A stretch of DNA of 64,000 nucleotides, taken from positions 1-64,000 of the forward strand of contig NZ_SISF01000023.1 in assembly GCF_004310285.1 (NCBI RefSeq), written 5' to 3'. The translations under genes and the position numbers were made by a program. Numbering within the stretch: position 1 is the first letter of the stretch; the number at the start of each line of letters is the position of its first letter. The stretch is from Agrobacterium cavarae (GTDB lineage Bacteria > Pseudomonadota > Alphaproteobacteria > Rhizobiales > Rhizobiaceae). Positions 56,347 through 64,000 of the stretch are shown here, piece by piece. The notes below the pieces were generated by a model, which saw only the letters and a list, made by a program, of their open reading frames with translations, searched no databases and was not told the DNA's origin.

Positions 56347-57063
56347 ATGACCAGACAAAGACGCCGTAACATCATCAAGGCAAGGCGCACCGGAATGGGG
56401 CTTGCGCTCGTGGCGGCCATCTCCTTCGTCGCAGGGATGACGGATGCGATCGGGCTGATGATGTCGGGAGACTTCGTGTCCTTCATGACGGGCAACACCA
56501 CCCGCGCGGCGATCTCGCTGGAGGCCGGTCAGTACGATCACGCGCTGAAGCTCTTTCTCGCCATCATCACCTTCGTCGCCGGCAACGCCGCGGGCATTAT
56601 CGTCGCGCACAGCTCGCAACGGCGCATCTTCACCGTGCTGTGCTCGGTTGCCATCCTGCTGGCGCTAGCCGCCCTGATGCAGACATCTGCTCTTCGACCT
56701 TTTGACTTTTACCTGATCGTCTTTGCCATGGGCATGATCAATGCGGCGGTCGAGCATATCGAGGGTCTGCCGATCGGGCTGACCTATGTGACGGGGGCTC
56801 TCTCGCGCTTCGGTCGCGGCGTTGGCCGCTTCATTTTAGGCGAGCGAAAGGTCGATTGGTCCATCCAGCTTGTTCCGTGGATTGGCATGGTGTCGGGTGC
56901 AATCTCTGGCGCAATCCTTGCAAGCTTTTTTCCAGGCGGCGCGCTGCTTGTCGTCAGTCTCACGGTCTTTGCGGTGGCACTTGCGAGCATACTGATGCCG
57001 CGCTCGCTCAGAACCCGTTATAACCAGCGCGTCGCAATCAAACGCGCCCCAAAGGGGGCGTGA
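56347..57063 (+). CDS. DUF1275 (YoaK-like) integral membrane protein
   Basis: Encodes 238 residues with about six hydrophobic segments. The N-terminal basic stretch precedes the motif FVAGMTDAIGLMMSGDFVSFMTGNTTRAAI, which is the conserved DUF1275 signature (FxxGxxDxxG...FxSxMTGN). Function of the family is unknown; membrane location is clear. Its stop is four bases from the stop of the convergent secreted protein gene. Confidence 0.88.
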   Translation: MTRQRRRNIIKARRTGMGLALVAAISFVAGMTDAIGLMMSGDFVSFMTGNTTRAAISLEAGQYDHALKLFLAIITFVAGNAAGIIVAHSSQRRIFTVLCSVAILLALAALMQTSALRPFDFYLIVFAMGMINAAVEHIEGLPIGLTYVTGALSRFGRGVGRFILGERKVDWSIQLVPWIGMVSGAISGAILASFFPGGALLVVSLTVFAVALASILMPRSLRTRYNQRVAIKRAPKGA

Positions 57064-57067
57064 CGTC

Positions 57068-57586
57068 CTATTTGCGGGACAGCGTGACGAAGGCCGTGCC
57101 GCGCACGCGAACCGTCATTTCGCAAGGCGCGCTGTCGGTACGTTCGCAATAGCGCGGGTGCATTTTCAGCACGAAGACCATGTTGCCGAAGCGCTGGATG
57201 AAATCGTAGCCATAGATTGTTGCGGTGGCGATCAGAAGATAGCCGCCCTCTTTCACCTGCACATAAAAATTATAAGGGCAGCCATCGTCGTTGCAGGTGG
57301 TGCTCTTGTGACCGTCGCAGGTCAGGCCCCCACGATTGGTGACCGCATCCATCAGCCCGTCATTGTTGATATCGATGCGGGAGATGTAGTCCGGTCCGAA
57401 CTCGGCAACCTTGCACTGCTTCTGGAAGAAAGCCTTCTCATAAACTTCCGGATCGCTCACCAACTCCTGTTGGGCGCGCGCTGGCGTCATCGGGCTCAAA
57501 AGCGCCAGAAGGCAGAGCATGGATGAGAAGAGACGTGTCAAGGCCGTGTCCTTCGTGGTCTGATCGCTGCCGTCAGAGGTGTCCAT
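57068..57586 (-). CDS. Small secreted protein of unknown function
   Basis: Encodes 172 residues from the ATG at 57586. A hydrophobic signal-like segment (FSSMLCLLALLSP) leads to cleavage near TPARAQ, but the stretch before it is unusually long and polar, so a later start is possible. The mature part contains a DINNDGLMD loop, reminiscent of calcium-binding dockerin/EF-hand loops, and several Cys residues (CDGHKSTTCNDDGCP) likely to form disulfides. I do not recognise a family. It is probably periplasmic or exported. Confidence 0.75.
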   Translation of the reverse strand: MDTSDGSDQTTKDTALTRLFSSMLCLLALLSPMTPARAQQELVSDPEVYEKAFFQKQCKVAEFGPDYISRIDINNDGLMDAVTNRGGLTCDGHKSTTCNDDGCPYNFYVQVKEGGYLLIATATIYGYDFIQRFGNMVFVLKMHPRYCERTDSAPCEMTVRVRGTAFVTLSRK

Positions 57587-57712
57587 AAGCAAAACGACTT
57601 CACCTTTACCGGATTTGCGTTATGGATGGCGCAGCATGTTGATGGCGAGGTCTATAACCCGCCGCGCTTGCGTCACACTGACCGTCACTGCGAAAATGAG
57701 GAGCGCCTCGTC

Positions 57713-58348
57713 ATGTCACTTCTGGCTTTCCTCGATTATGCGGGTGTCGCGGTGTTTGCAGCGACCGGCGCGCTCGCCGCCTCGCGCAAGCAGTTGGATT
57801 TCATCGGCTTCATGTTCTTTGCCGCAGTGACCGGTATCGGCGGCGGCACGCTGCGGGATCTGGTGCTTGGGCGTGCGCCTGTCTTCTGGGTGGTCAACCC
57901 CACCTATATTCTTGTTTGCGTCGGGGTGGCGGCACTCGTCTATTTTACCGCGCACCTTTTCGAATCTCGTTACCGCCTGTTGATCTGGCTCGATGCCGTC
58001 GGCCTTTCGGCCTACTGCGTTATGGGGGCAGCAAAGGGGCTCGCGGCAACGGGTTCGCCCACGGTCGCCATTGTCACCGGAACGATGACCGCCACCTTTG
58101 GCGGCGTGCTTCGCGACATTCTGGCCGGCGAACCATCCGTGCTTCTGCGCCCGGAAATCTATATCAGTTGCGCGCTGGCCGGCGCCTGCGTGTTCACCGG
58201 CGTGCATTTCCTCGGCGCGCCACTGATCGTCTCGTCGACGGCAGGAGTTCTTACCGCTTTCGGCATTCGCAGCGGCGCACTGATATTCGGCTGGACTTTC
58301 CCGCCGTACAGGTCTCGCCCAGGCCGTCCGCCGGAAGATGTGATGTGA
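57713..58348 (+). CDS. UPF0126/TRIC-type trimeric cation channel family membrane protein
   Basis: Encodes 211 residues with about seven transmembrane helices arranged as two repeats. The motifs GVAVFAATGALAASRKQLDFIG and GIGGGTLRDLVLGR in the first half recur in altered form as KGLAATGSPTVAIVTGTMTATFGGVLRDIL in the second. Bacterial relatives form monovalent cation channels similar to animal TRIC proteins. The frame is open to 57626, but GAGGAG precedes the ATG at 57713 and gives the expected length. A terminator follows. Confidence 0.9.
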   Translation: MSLLAFLDYAGVAVFAATGALAASRKQLDFIGFMFFAAVTGIGGGTLRDLVLGRAPVFWVVNPTYILVCVGVAALVYFTAHLFESRYRLLIWLDAVGLSAYCVMGAAKGLAATGSPTVAIVTGTMTATFGGVLRDILAGEPSVLLRPEIYISCALAGACVFTGVHFLGAPLIVSSTAGVLTAFGIRSGALIFGWTFPPYRSRPGRPPEDVM

Positions 58349-58362
58349 AGCCCGAAAACGAT

Positions 58363-58385
58363 AAAGGCACCTTCCGGTGCCTTTT
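58363..58385. terminator. Bidirectional intrinsic terminator between the TRIC-type gene and irr
   Basis: AAAGGCACC (58363-58371), TTCC loop, GGTGCCTTT (58376-58384), with T-rich sequence after it on the plus strand and TTTAT on the minus strand. It serves both convergent genes. Confidence 0.85.
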
Positions 58386-58402
58386 GATCAATCAATGCGG
58401 TG

Positions 58403-58822
58403 TCAGCGCTCTTTGCGCCGCAAACGGATGACGACATCCACATGGGCGATTTCCATACCCGCCGGCGGTTCGGGAAGATTGCCGATCTGCAGGTTGTTGA
58501 CTGGAATATCGAGAACCTCGTTCTCACCTTCAACGAAAAAGTGATGGTGATCGGAGACATTGGTGTCGAAATAGGTCTTCGCACCCTCAACGGCCAGCAC
58601 GCGGATCAGGCCAGCCTCGGTGAATTGGTGGAGAGTATTGTAGACGGTTGCAAGCGAAACGGGCACACCGGCCGTCACCGCCTCGTCATGCAGTTCTTCT
58701 ACCGTCAGGTGGCGGTCGCCCTTCGCGAACAGAAGATCGCCAAGCGCAATGCGCTGGCGTGTCGGGCGCAGGCCGAAGCGGCGTAGCCGTGTTCCAATGT
58801 CCAGGGTGGCGTCAAATGCCAT
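58403..58822 (-). CDS. irr: Iron response regulator Irr (Fur family)
   Basis: Encodes 139 residues. Irr controls iron and heme genes in Rhizobiales and responds to heme availability. The winged helix covers about 10-85 (GLRPTRQRIALGDLLF, SLATVYNTLHQF). The His cluster SDHHHFFVEGENE near residues 89-101 is the conserved metal/heme site. There is no Cys in the protein, so the N-terminal heme regulatory motif of Bradyrhizobium Irr is absent, as in Rhizobium and Agrobacterium. A palindrome GTTCCTAAGAAC (58831-58842) lies 9 bases before the start and could be an operator. Confidence 0.92.
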   Translation of the reverse strand: MAFDATLDIGTRLRRFGLRPTRQRIALGDLLFAKGDRHLTVEELHDEAVTAGVPVSLATVYNTLHQFTEAGLIRVLAVEGAKTYFDTNVSDHHHFFVEGENEVLDIPVNNLQIGNLPEPPAGMEIAHVDVVIRLRRKER

Positions 58823-58830
58823 CGGTCAGG

Positions 58831-58842
58831 GTTCCTAAGAAC
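58831..58842. promoter_or_regulatory. Short palindrome upstream of irr
   Basis: GTTCCTAAGAAC has complementary ends GTTC/GAAC around four bases and lies just 5' of the irr start, overlapping its likely ribosome binding site AGGA. It could be a protein-binding site or chance. The rest of the 297-base irr-fabA divergent gap shows a TATAAA at 59089-59094 but no well-spaced -35. Confidence 0.25.
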
Positions 58843-59119
58843 GGTTATAAAGTGCGTCTTGACGATGCATATATCTTTTAAGGGCAGGGCTTTCAATAGT
58901 TTCCGGCGGAGACGCCTCGCCTATTGCCGGCGAAAGGGCCGTTTTTGCAATTTTCCTCTGGTTCCGTCCTTACGCTTCCTGTATGCGGGCGCCATATTGA
59001 GAACAGGCCCCTGGCAAGTTGGTCTGCTCCAATGTGTATGCGGCCCTTGTGGCGCTTCATTTTGAGCCTAACTTGCTTTACAGAAGTCTATAAACACGAT
59101 GAGATGGGAAACGGAAGCA

Positions 59120-59635
59120 ATGGCAACGAGGCAATCCAGCTATAATTATGAGGAAATCCTGGCATGTGGCCGCGGCGAACTGTTCGGTCCCGGCAATGCA
59201 CAGCTTCCTCTGCCTCCAATGCTGATGGTTCATCGTATCACTGAAATTTCCGAGACCGGCGGCGAGTTCGACAAGGGCTTCATCCGAGCCGAATATGACG
59301 TGAAGCCGGATGACTGGTATTTCCCGTGCCACTTCCAAGGCAATCCGATCATGCCGGGCTGCCTTGGCCTTGACGGCATGTGGCAGTTGACGGGCTTCTT
59401 CCTCGGCTGGCTGGGTGAACCGGGCCGTGGCATGGCGCTTTCCACCGGCGAAGTAAAATTCAAGGGCATGGTTCGTCCTGAAACCAAGCTTTTGCAGTAT
59501 GGCATCGATTTCAAGCGCGTGATGCGCGGCCGGCTCGTGCTCGGCACCGCCGATGGCTGGCTGAAGGCCGATGGCGAAACCATCTATCAAGCGACGGACC
59601 TTCGCGTTGGTCTGTCTAAGGAAAAGACCGCCTGA
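59120..59635 (+). CDS. fabA: 3-hydroxydecanoyl-ACP dehydratase/isomerase
   Basis: Encodes 171 residues. It introduces the double bond in anaerobic unsaturated fatty acid synthesis by dehydrating 3-hydroxydecanoyl-ACP and isomerising the product. The catalytic His71 (in [12 protein letters not shown]) and Asp85 (in LGLDGMW) are in place. The frame extends to 59099, but ATG 59120 follows GGAAGC and gives the family length. It heads fabA-fabB-fabI, with short gaps. Confidence 0.96.
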   Translation: MATRQSSYNYEEILACGRGELFGPGNAQLPLPPMLMVHRITEISETGGEFDKGFIRAEYDVKPDDWYFPCHFQGNPIMPGCLGLDGMWQLTGFFLGWLGEPGRGMALSTGEVKFKGMVRPETKLLQYGIDFKRVMRGRLVLGTADGWLKADGETIYQATDLRVGLSKEKTA

Positions 59636-59699
59636 CGTCTTTGACAAGACGGGCGCCACGCGCGCCATCTGCGGCAAGCTCTAAGAAAAGGTCACCTTC

Positions 59700-60923
59700 A
59701 TGAGAAGAGTAGTAGTCACCGGCCTCGGTATCGTTTCATCGATCGGCAGCGACGCGGGCGAAGTCACGGCTTCCTTGAGAGACGCCAAGTCTGGCATTTC
59801 GTTCTCGCCAGACTTTGCCGAACACGGCTTCAAATGCCAGGTCTGGGGCAAGCCCTCGCTTGATCCGACCGATCTGGTGGACCGTCGCGCCATGCGCTTT
59901 CTCTCCCAGGGTGGGGCGTGGAACCATGTGGCGATGAAGCAGGCAATCGCCGATTCCGGCCTGGAAGAGGGCGATATTAGCGGCAATGAGCGCACCGGCA
60001 TCATCATGGGCTCGGGTGGTCCGTCTACCCGCACCATCGTTGAAGCATCCGACATCACGCTGAAGAACAACAGCCCGAAGCGCATTGGCCCGTTTGCCGT
60101 GCCGAAGGCCATGTCGTCCACGGCATCGGCGACCCTTGCCACATGGTTCAAGATCCACGGCGTCAACTACTCCATCTCGTCGGCCTGCTCGACGTCTGCG
60201 CACTGCATCGGCAATGCGGCTGAAATGATCCAGTGGGGCAAGCAGGATGTGATGTTCGCCGGCGGCCATGAAGACCTTGACTGGTCCATGTCGAACCTTT
60301 TCGACGCCATGGGCGCCATGTCCTCCAAGTATAACGACACGCCTTCGGTCGCCTCGCGCGCCTATGACGTCAACCGCGATGGTTTCGTGATTGCCGGCGG
60401 CGCAGGCGTTCTGGTTCTGGAAGAGCTGGAGCATGCCAAGGCCCGCGGCGCGAAGATCTATGCCGAAATCGTCGGCTATGGCGCGACCTCGGATGGTTAC
60501 GACATGGTCGCACCGTCTGGCGAAGGCGCCATCCGCTGCATGCGTCAGGCGCTTGCGACCGTGAAGGGTGACGTCGACTACGTCAACACCCACGGCACCT
60601 CCACGCCTGTCGGCGACAGCAAGGAAATCGGCGCGATCCGCGAAGTCTTCGGCGACAAGATCCCGCACATCCAGTCGACCAAGTCGCTGACGGGTCACTC
60701 GCTCGGTGCTGCCGGCGTTCAGGAATCGATTTACGGTCTGTTGATGATGCAGGAACGCTTCATCGGCGAGAGCGCCCACATCGAAACGCTCGATCCGGAA
60801 TTCGACGGCGTTCCGATCGTTCGCAAACGCATCGATGATGCCAAGATCGACACCGTGCTCTCCAACTCATTCGGCTTCGGCGGTACCAACGCCACGCTCG
60901 TCTTCCAGCGCTATAACGGATAA
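59700..60923 (+). CDS. fabB: 3-oxoacyl-ACP synthase I
   Basis: Encodes 407 residues. It elongates unsaturated acyl-ACP and is the usual partner of FabA. The catalytic Cys163 lies in ACSTSAHC, and the two active-site His residues in NTHGTST (near 299) and TGHSLGAAG (near 335). A Gly-rich GFGGTN closes the protein. It follows fabA by 64 bases. Confidence 0.95.
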   Translation: MRRVVVTGLGIVSSIGSDAGEVTASLRDAKSGISFSPDFAEHGFKCQVWGKPSLDPTDLVDRRAMRFLSQGGAWNHVAMKQAIADSGLEEGDISGNERTGIIMGSGGPSTRTIVEASDITLKNNSPKRIGPFAVPKAMSSTASATLATWFKIHGVNYSISSACSTSAHCIGNAAEMIQWGKQDVMFAGGHEDLDWSMSNLFDAMGAMSSKYNDTPSVASRAYDVNRDGFVIAGGAGVLVLEELEHAKARGAKIYAEIVGYGATSDGYDMVAPSGEGAIRCMRQALATVKGDVDYVNTHGTSTPVGDSKEIGAIREVFGDKIPHIQSTKSLTGHSLGAAGVQESIYGLLMMQERFIGESAHIETLDPEFDGVPIVRKRIDDAKIDTVLSNSFGFGGTNATLVFQRYNG

Positions 60924-60929
60924 TTGCCC

Positions 60930-61736
60930 ATGAACGGCATCATGCAGGGTAAACGCGGCCTCATCATGGGCGTCGCCAACAATCACTCGATCGCTTGGGG
61001 CATCTCCAAGGCGCTGGCCGCGCAGGGCGCGGAACTGGCTTTTACCTATCAGGGTGAAGCCCTTGGAAGACGCGTCAAGCCGCTCGCGGCTGAAGTCGGC
61101 TCCGATTTCATCGTGCCCTGCGATGTCGAAGATATTGCATCCGTCGACGCGCTTTTCGAGACCCTGCGCGAGCGCTGGGGTTCGATCGACTTCGTCGTTC
61201 ACGCCATCGGCTTTTCCGACAAGAACGAGCTGAAGGGCCTTTATGCCGACACCACGCGCGAAAACTTCAGCCGCACCATGGTCATCTCCTGCTTCTCCTT
61301 CACCGAGATTGCCAAGCGGGCTGCAAGCCTGATGACGGACGGCGGCTCGATGCTGACGCTGACCTATAATGGCTCCCAGCGCGTGATCCCGAACTACAAT
61401 GTCATGGGTGTGGCGAAGGCGGCTCTCGAGGCGTCTGTCCGCTATCTGGCAGCCGATTACGGTCCAAAGGGCATCCGCGTCAACGCCATCTCGGCAGGCC
61501 CGGTCCGCACGCTTGCAGGCGCCGGTATTTCGGACGCCCGGGCGATTTTTGCCTGGAACGCGAAGAACGCACCGTTGCGCCGAACGGCCGATATTGATGA
61601 TATCGGTGGCTCTGCGCTCTATCTTCTGTCGAACCTCTCCCGCGGTGTCACTGGCGAATGCCATTATGTGGATTGCGGCTACAACATCACCTCGGTCCCG
61701 ACACTGGATGAGCTTCGCAGAGCCGACGCCGATTAA
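60930..61736 (+). CDS. fabI: Enoyl-ACP reductase (NADH)
   Basis: Encodes 268 residues. It carries out the last reduction in each fatty acid elongation cycle and is the triclosan target. The SDR-type fold has the GVANNHSIAWGISKALA nucleotide loop and Tyr146, Tyr156 and Lys163 at the same positions as in E. coli FabI. The start is ATG 60930, seven bases after the fabB stop; a TTG two codons earlier is also in frame. A strong terminator follows. Confidence 0.96.
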   Translation: MNGIMQGKRGLIMGVANNHSIAWGISKALAAQGAELAFTYQGEALGRRVKPLAAEVGSDFIVPCDVEDIASVDALFETLRERWGSIDFVVHAIGFSDKNELKGLYADTTRENFSRTMVISCFSFTEIAKRAASLMTDGGSMLTLTYNGSQRVIPNYNVMGVAKAALEASVRYLAADYGPKGIRVNAISAGPVRTLAGAGISDARAIFAWNAKNAPLRRTADIDDIGGSALYLLSNLSRGVTGECHYVDCGYNITSVPTLDELRRADAD

Positions 61737-61762
61737 GTCCCTCTGCGTGATATGGTTACGTT

Positions 61763-61790
61763 AAAAAGCCCGGCAGTGCCGGGCTTTTTT
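61763..61790 (+). terminator. Intrinsic terminator after fabI
   Basis: AAAAAGCCCGGC (61763-61774), AGT loop, GCCGGGCTTTTT (61778-61789) with a T-run. It ends the fabA-fabB-fabI unit. Confidence 0.93.
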
Positions 61791-61984
61791 GTACCTGGTT
61801 GTGGGTTTTTTGTCTTTCTTCCGAGCCGCGCAAAAACGCGTCCACTGTGCTTTGCATGTCGAAAAACAGGACATGCGGCAAATGCGAGGATTTCCGAAAA
61901 GGAAATATAAAGAAAGCCCTCATAATGATCCTAATGCGAGACCATTCCCGCAAGATCAGTTTCCGCCAGAGATAGAAAAGCCCC

Positions 61985-62566
61985 ATGCGAAGGCCAATGT
62001 TTCAGAAAGCATTACCTGGCAAGTTACTCCGCTCGCGCGACGGCTCCGCCGCGATCGAATTCGCCATCCTTGCCATACCCTATTTCATGGTGATCTTCGC
62101 AATCCTGGAAACGTTTATCGCGATGACAGGGGAGCAGCTTTTCGTCAACGCCACCGACACCATGGCGCGCAAACTGCGCACCGGACAGATCGCCAACACG
62201 GTGACAGCGGAAGACTTCCGCAAACAGTTCTGTAGCGAAGTGTCGATCATGGTGACGTGTGATGATAAAGAAAGCAAAGCGACTCCCAAGCTCTATATTG
62301 ACCTACGCCAGTTCAATACCTTCGCAGATATCCCCAAAACCCTGCCGCTGATAAAGACCGGCGATTACTACGATCTGAACACCTCGGCCTTTGGCTTTAA
62401 ACCGGGAGGGCCGGGCTCGATCAATATGCTGCGCGTCTATTATCGGTGGCCGGTAATTGTCGATCTCATTCGTCCCTATCTGACGAAGGTCCGCCCTGCC
62501 GATGGTTCGATGCCTTCCCACTTCCTCATCGTTGCGACCGATGCGTATCGCAACGAGAACTACTAG
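61985..62566 (+). CDS. TadE-like pilus assembly protein (first of a pair)
   Basis: Encodes 193 residues. A short basic N terminus is followed by the TadE signature DGSAAIEFAILAIPYFMVIFAILE (about 19-42): the conserved Glu and a hydrophobic helix as in type IV-type minor pilins. The rest is a soluble domain with a few Cys residues. TadE/TadF proteins are minor pseudopilins of Flp/Tad systems. It and the next gene are separated by 13 bases and have no other tad genes nearby. A weak AGAAAAG precedes the start. Confidence 0.87.
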   Translation: MRRPMFQKALPGKLLRSRDGSAAIEFAILAIPYFMVIFAILETFIAMTGEQLFVNATDTMARKLRTGQIANTVTAEDFRKQFCSEVSIMVTCDDKESKATPKLYIDLRQFNTFADIPKTLPLIKTGDYYDLNTSAFGFKPGGPGSINMLRVYYRWPVIVDLIRPYLTKVRPADGSMPSHFLIVATDAYRNENY

Positions 62567-62579
62567 CGAGCGCAAAAAG

Positions 62580-63161
62580 ATGAAGGTCAAATCCACGCCA
62601 TCGCAGGCAAAGACCGGGGGCATCTTTCTACGCTTTGCCAAACACCGGGAAGGTGCAGGCGCAATCGAGTTTGCCATCATCTTTCCGCTACTGGTGTCGC
62701 TCTATCTCACATCGTTCGAACTGACGATGGGCTTCAGCGTCTATAAGCGCGCCACGCGTGCCGCGGGAATGATCTCCGATATCGTCTCCACTCAGACGAA
62801 GATCAACAAGGACTATCTGGCGACGATGAAGGATGTCGCCGCGGCGATCTTCGTTCCCTACGGTACCGATGGATTGAAGCTCAGAATTACCGGCATACAG
62901 GTCGACGCAAACCAAAAGGCGACAGTGGCGTGGTCATGGGATCAGGCCGGTGGCCGTCCCTATTCGGTCGGTACCCCAGTCGACGTGCCGGCAAACCTGC
63001 TCTCCATCAGCAACTTCGTGATCCATTCAGAACTGTCGGTGCCGCACAACCTGCTGATGTTCATGCCGACAATGGTTTCGGAAAACTCGACCATTACGAT
63101 TGCCAAGGATTACTACTTCGCCAAGCGCGAGGGCGAACCGATTGTGTGCGGAGACTGCTGA
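62580..63161 (+). CDS. TadE/TadG-like pilus assembly protein (second of a pair)
   Basis: Encodes 193 residues, the same length as its neighbour. After a basic N terminus comes the signature EGAGAIEFAIIFPLLVSLYLTSFEL (about 24-48) with the conserved Glu and membrane helix. The soluble part has a pair of Cys at the extreme C terminus (CGDC). No von Willebrand domain is present, so it is not a full TadG. The start is uncertain: an ATG at 62541 is in frame but overlaps the previous gene. Likely cotranscribed with the preceding gene; a bidirectional terminator follows. Confidence 0.85.
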   Translation: MKVKSTPSQAKTGGIFLRFAKHREGAGAIEFAIIFPLLVSLYLTSFELTMGFSVYKRATRAAGMISDIVSTQTKINKDYLATMKDVAAAIFVPYGTDGLKLRITGIQVDANQKATVAWSWDQAGGRPYSVGTPVDVPANLLSISNFVIHSELSVPHNLLMFMPTMVSENSTITIAKDYYFAKREGEPIVCGDC

Positions 63162-63257
63162 GGCCTGTTGCGCAAAGGCGAACGGACTTGTGAAGAAGAA
63201 GGCGCGACGCCGCTTACCATGTGACGCGCAGATACCTCTGGACCAGCTTAAGACACG

Positions 63258-63293
63258 AAAAAGCTGCGAAACATGGACGTTTCGCAGCTTTTG
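63258..63293. terminator. Bidirectional intrinsic terminator between the TadE pair and the MFS gene
   Basis: AAAAGCTGCGAAAC (63259-63272), six-base loop, GTTTCGCAGCTTTT (63279-63292), a perfect 14-bp stem with A/T-rich flanks on both sides. Confidence 0.92.
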
Positions 63294-63312
63294 TTTTGGT
63301 CACATGACGTGG

Positions 63313-64000
63313 TCAGGCGGGCATATCCAGCTTGCGGCTGAAGAATAGCGCCACAATGGTGCAGACTGCACCAGACAGCAGATAGATACCGACGGCGAAG
63401 AGGCCAAACTCCGAAGAGAATCCGAGCGCCACGAGTGGTGCGAAGCCTGCTCCGATCAGCCAAGAGATATCAGAGGTCAAAGATGCGCCGGTATAGCGAT
63501 ACTCTCGGCTGAAGCGTGACGCCAGCGCGCCACCTGCTTGACCGAAAGAAAGGCCAAGCAGCGAGAAGCCGATCAACACGAACAGATAGCGACCGATATC
63601 ACCGGAGCCCATCAGGATCGGTGCGATGAAGCTGAAGACGCCGATCAACGATGCGGCAATCACCAGGAGTTTGCGGCGTCCAATGCGGTCGGCAAGGGCG
63701 CCGGACACGACGATCATCCCACCGCCGATAATGGCGCTGATGAACTGAACGAAGAGAAAGTCCGAAAGACGCTGCTGCGTGTGTAGAACCACCCAGCTGA
63801 TCGGGAAGACGGTGACGAGGTGGAATAGCGCAAAGCTTGCCAGTGGAACGAATGCACCGGTGATGACGACGCGCGACTGGCTCCGCAGCATCTCGAAGAC
63901 CGGCTTCGGCTCCAGTTCATGCTGCGCCAGCATCGCCTGGAATTCCGGCGTTACGATCATGCGCAGGCGGGCAAAGAGCGCCAGAACATTCAGCGCCAGA
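63313..64000 (-). CDS. MFS transporter of the metabolite:H+ symporter type (partial)
   Basis: The reading frame is open to the right window edge, so the true start lies beyond 64000. About 229 residues of the C-terminal half are visible, with six transmembrane segments. The loop GALADRIGRRKLLVIAASLIG is the conserved MFS motif, and the overall pattern (QSRVVITGAFVPLASFALFHLVTVF, SFGQAGGALASRFSREYRYTGASL) matches the MHS family that carries carboxylates, shikimate or osmolytes. The ATG at 63960 is internal to the frame and not necessarily the start. A strong terminator lies just past the stop. Confidence 0.88.
   Translation of the reverse strand, partial: LALNVLALFARLRMIVTPEFQAMLAQHELEPKPVFEMLRSQSRVVITGAFVPLASFALFHLVTVFPISWVVLHTQQRLSDFLFVQFISAIIGGGMIVVSGALADRIGRRKLLVIAASLIGVFSFIAPILMGSGDIGRYLFVLIGFSLLGLSFGQAGGALASRFSREYRYTGASLTSDISWLIGAGFAPLVALGFSSEFGLFAVGIYLLSGAVCTIVALFFSRKLDMPA

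Noticed and set aside
61854..61876. GCATGTC/GACATGC inverted repeat before the TadE pair as a regulatory site
   Set aside because: Only seven pairs with a nine-base loop, no nearby promoter and no second copy; chance is likely.

Overview
The window is chromosomal DNA from an alphaproteobacterium, almost certainly a member of the Rhizobiaceae (Agrobacterium/Rhizobium type). The evidence is an FrcBCAK-type fructose transporter operon divergent from a ROK regulator, a cysteine-free Irr regulator next to fabA-fabB-fabI, the small alphaproteobacterial SRP RNA upstream of dnaX-ybaB-recR, and several copies of a mosaic palindromic intergenic repeat resembling the Rhizobium RIME family. Coding density is high and I see no prophage, integrase, insertion sequence, CRISPR array, tRNA or rRNA. 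It reads as core chromosome with small accessory insertions.

Layout. 0.1-4.0 kb: membrane-anchored cytochrome c, divergent from kdsB-pheA, then a HIT-nudC pair on the minus strand. 4.0-9.6 kb: SRP RNA, dnaX, ybaB, an inverted MOSC gene, recR, a lytic transglycosylase and an acetyltransferase. 9.6-11.3 kb: an MFS exporter with an extra C-terminal domain. 11.4-23.1 kb: the translation/RNA cluster rimP-nusA-ylxR-infB-rbfA-truB, a LysR gene flanked by palindromic repeats, then rpsO-pnp. A consensus-like promoter followed at once by an intrinsic terminator lies in the rimP leader and suggests attenuation. 23.2-32.1 kb: mixed housekeeping genes (RsmC-type methyltransferase, AEC carrier, PfkB kinase, SH3 protein, D-isomer hydroxyacid dehydrogenase, acetyltransferase, MoeB-like protein, recF, an alpha/beta-hydrolase lipoprotein).

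32.1-38.3 kb: frcB-frcC-frcA-frcK on the minus strand, coupled by ATGA overlaps, with a divergent ROK regulator and a convergent Ldh2-family dehydrogenase. 38.5-44.4 kb: minus-strand genes mepA, mgsA, glk, an MsbA-like ABC exporter, dapB and gpmA. 44.6-50.5 kb: yejABEF peptide importer, with start/stop overlaps at B/E and E/F. 50.6-55.2 kb: a DadA-like oxidoreductase, a PuuA-like ligase, a PuuB-like oxidase and a convergent gluconokinase. 55.2-58.4 kb: the most accessory-looking stretch, with a 42-codon small ORF, a VOC protein, a perfect 24-bp-arm palindrome, a DUF1275 membrane protein, a small secreted protein and a UPF0126/TRIC-type channel. 58.4-64.0 kb: irr, fabA-fabB-fabI, two TadE-like pseudopilin-type proteins and a partial MHS-type MFS transporter running off the right edge.

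No large undescribed system stands out. The best leads are regulatory or biochemical: the rimP-nusA leader terminator, the palindromic repeat family, loss of zinc-binding cysteines in DnaX and in the MoeB-like protein, the frc operator/intercistronic hairpin arrangement, the isolated TadE pair, and two short ORFs with strong ribosome binding sites. All calls come from reading the sequence; no database search was run.
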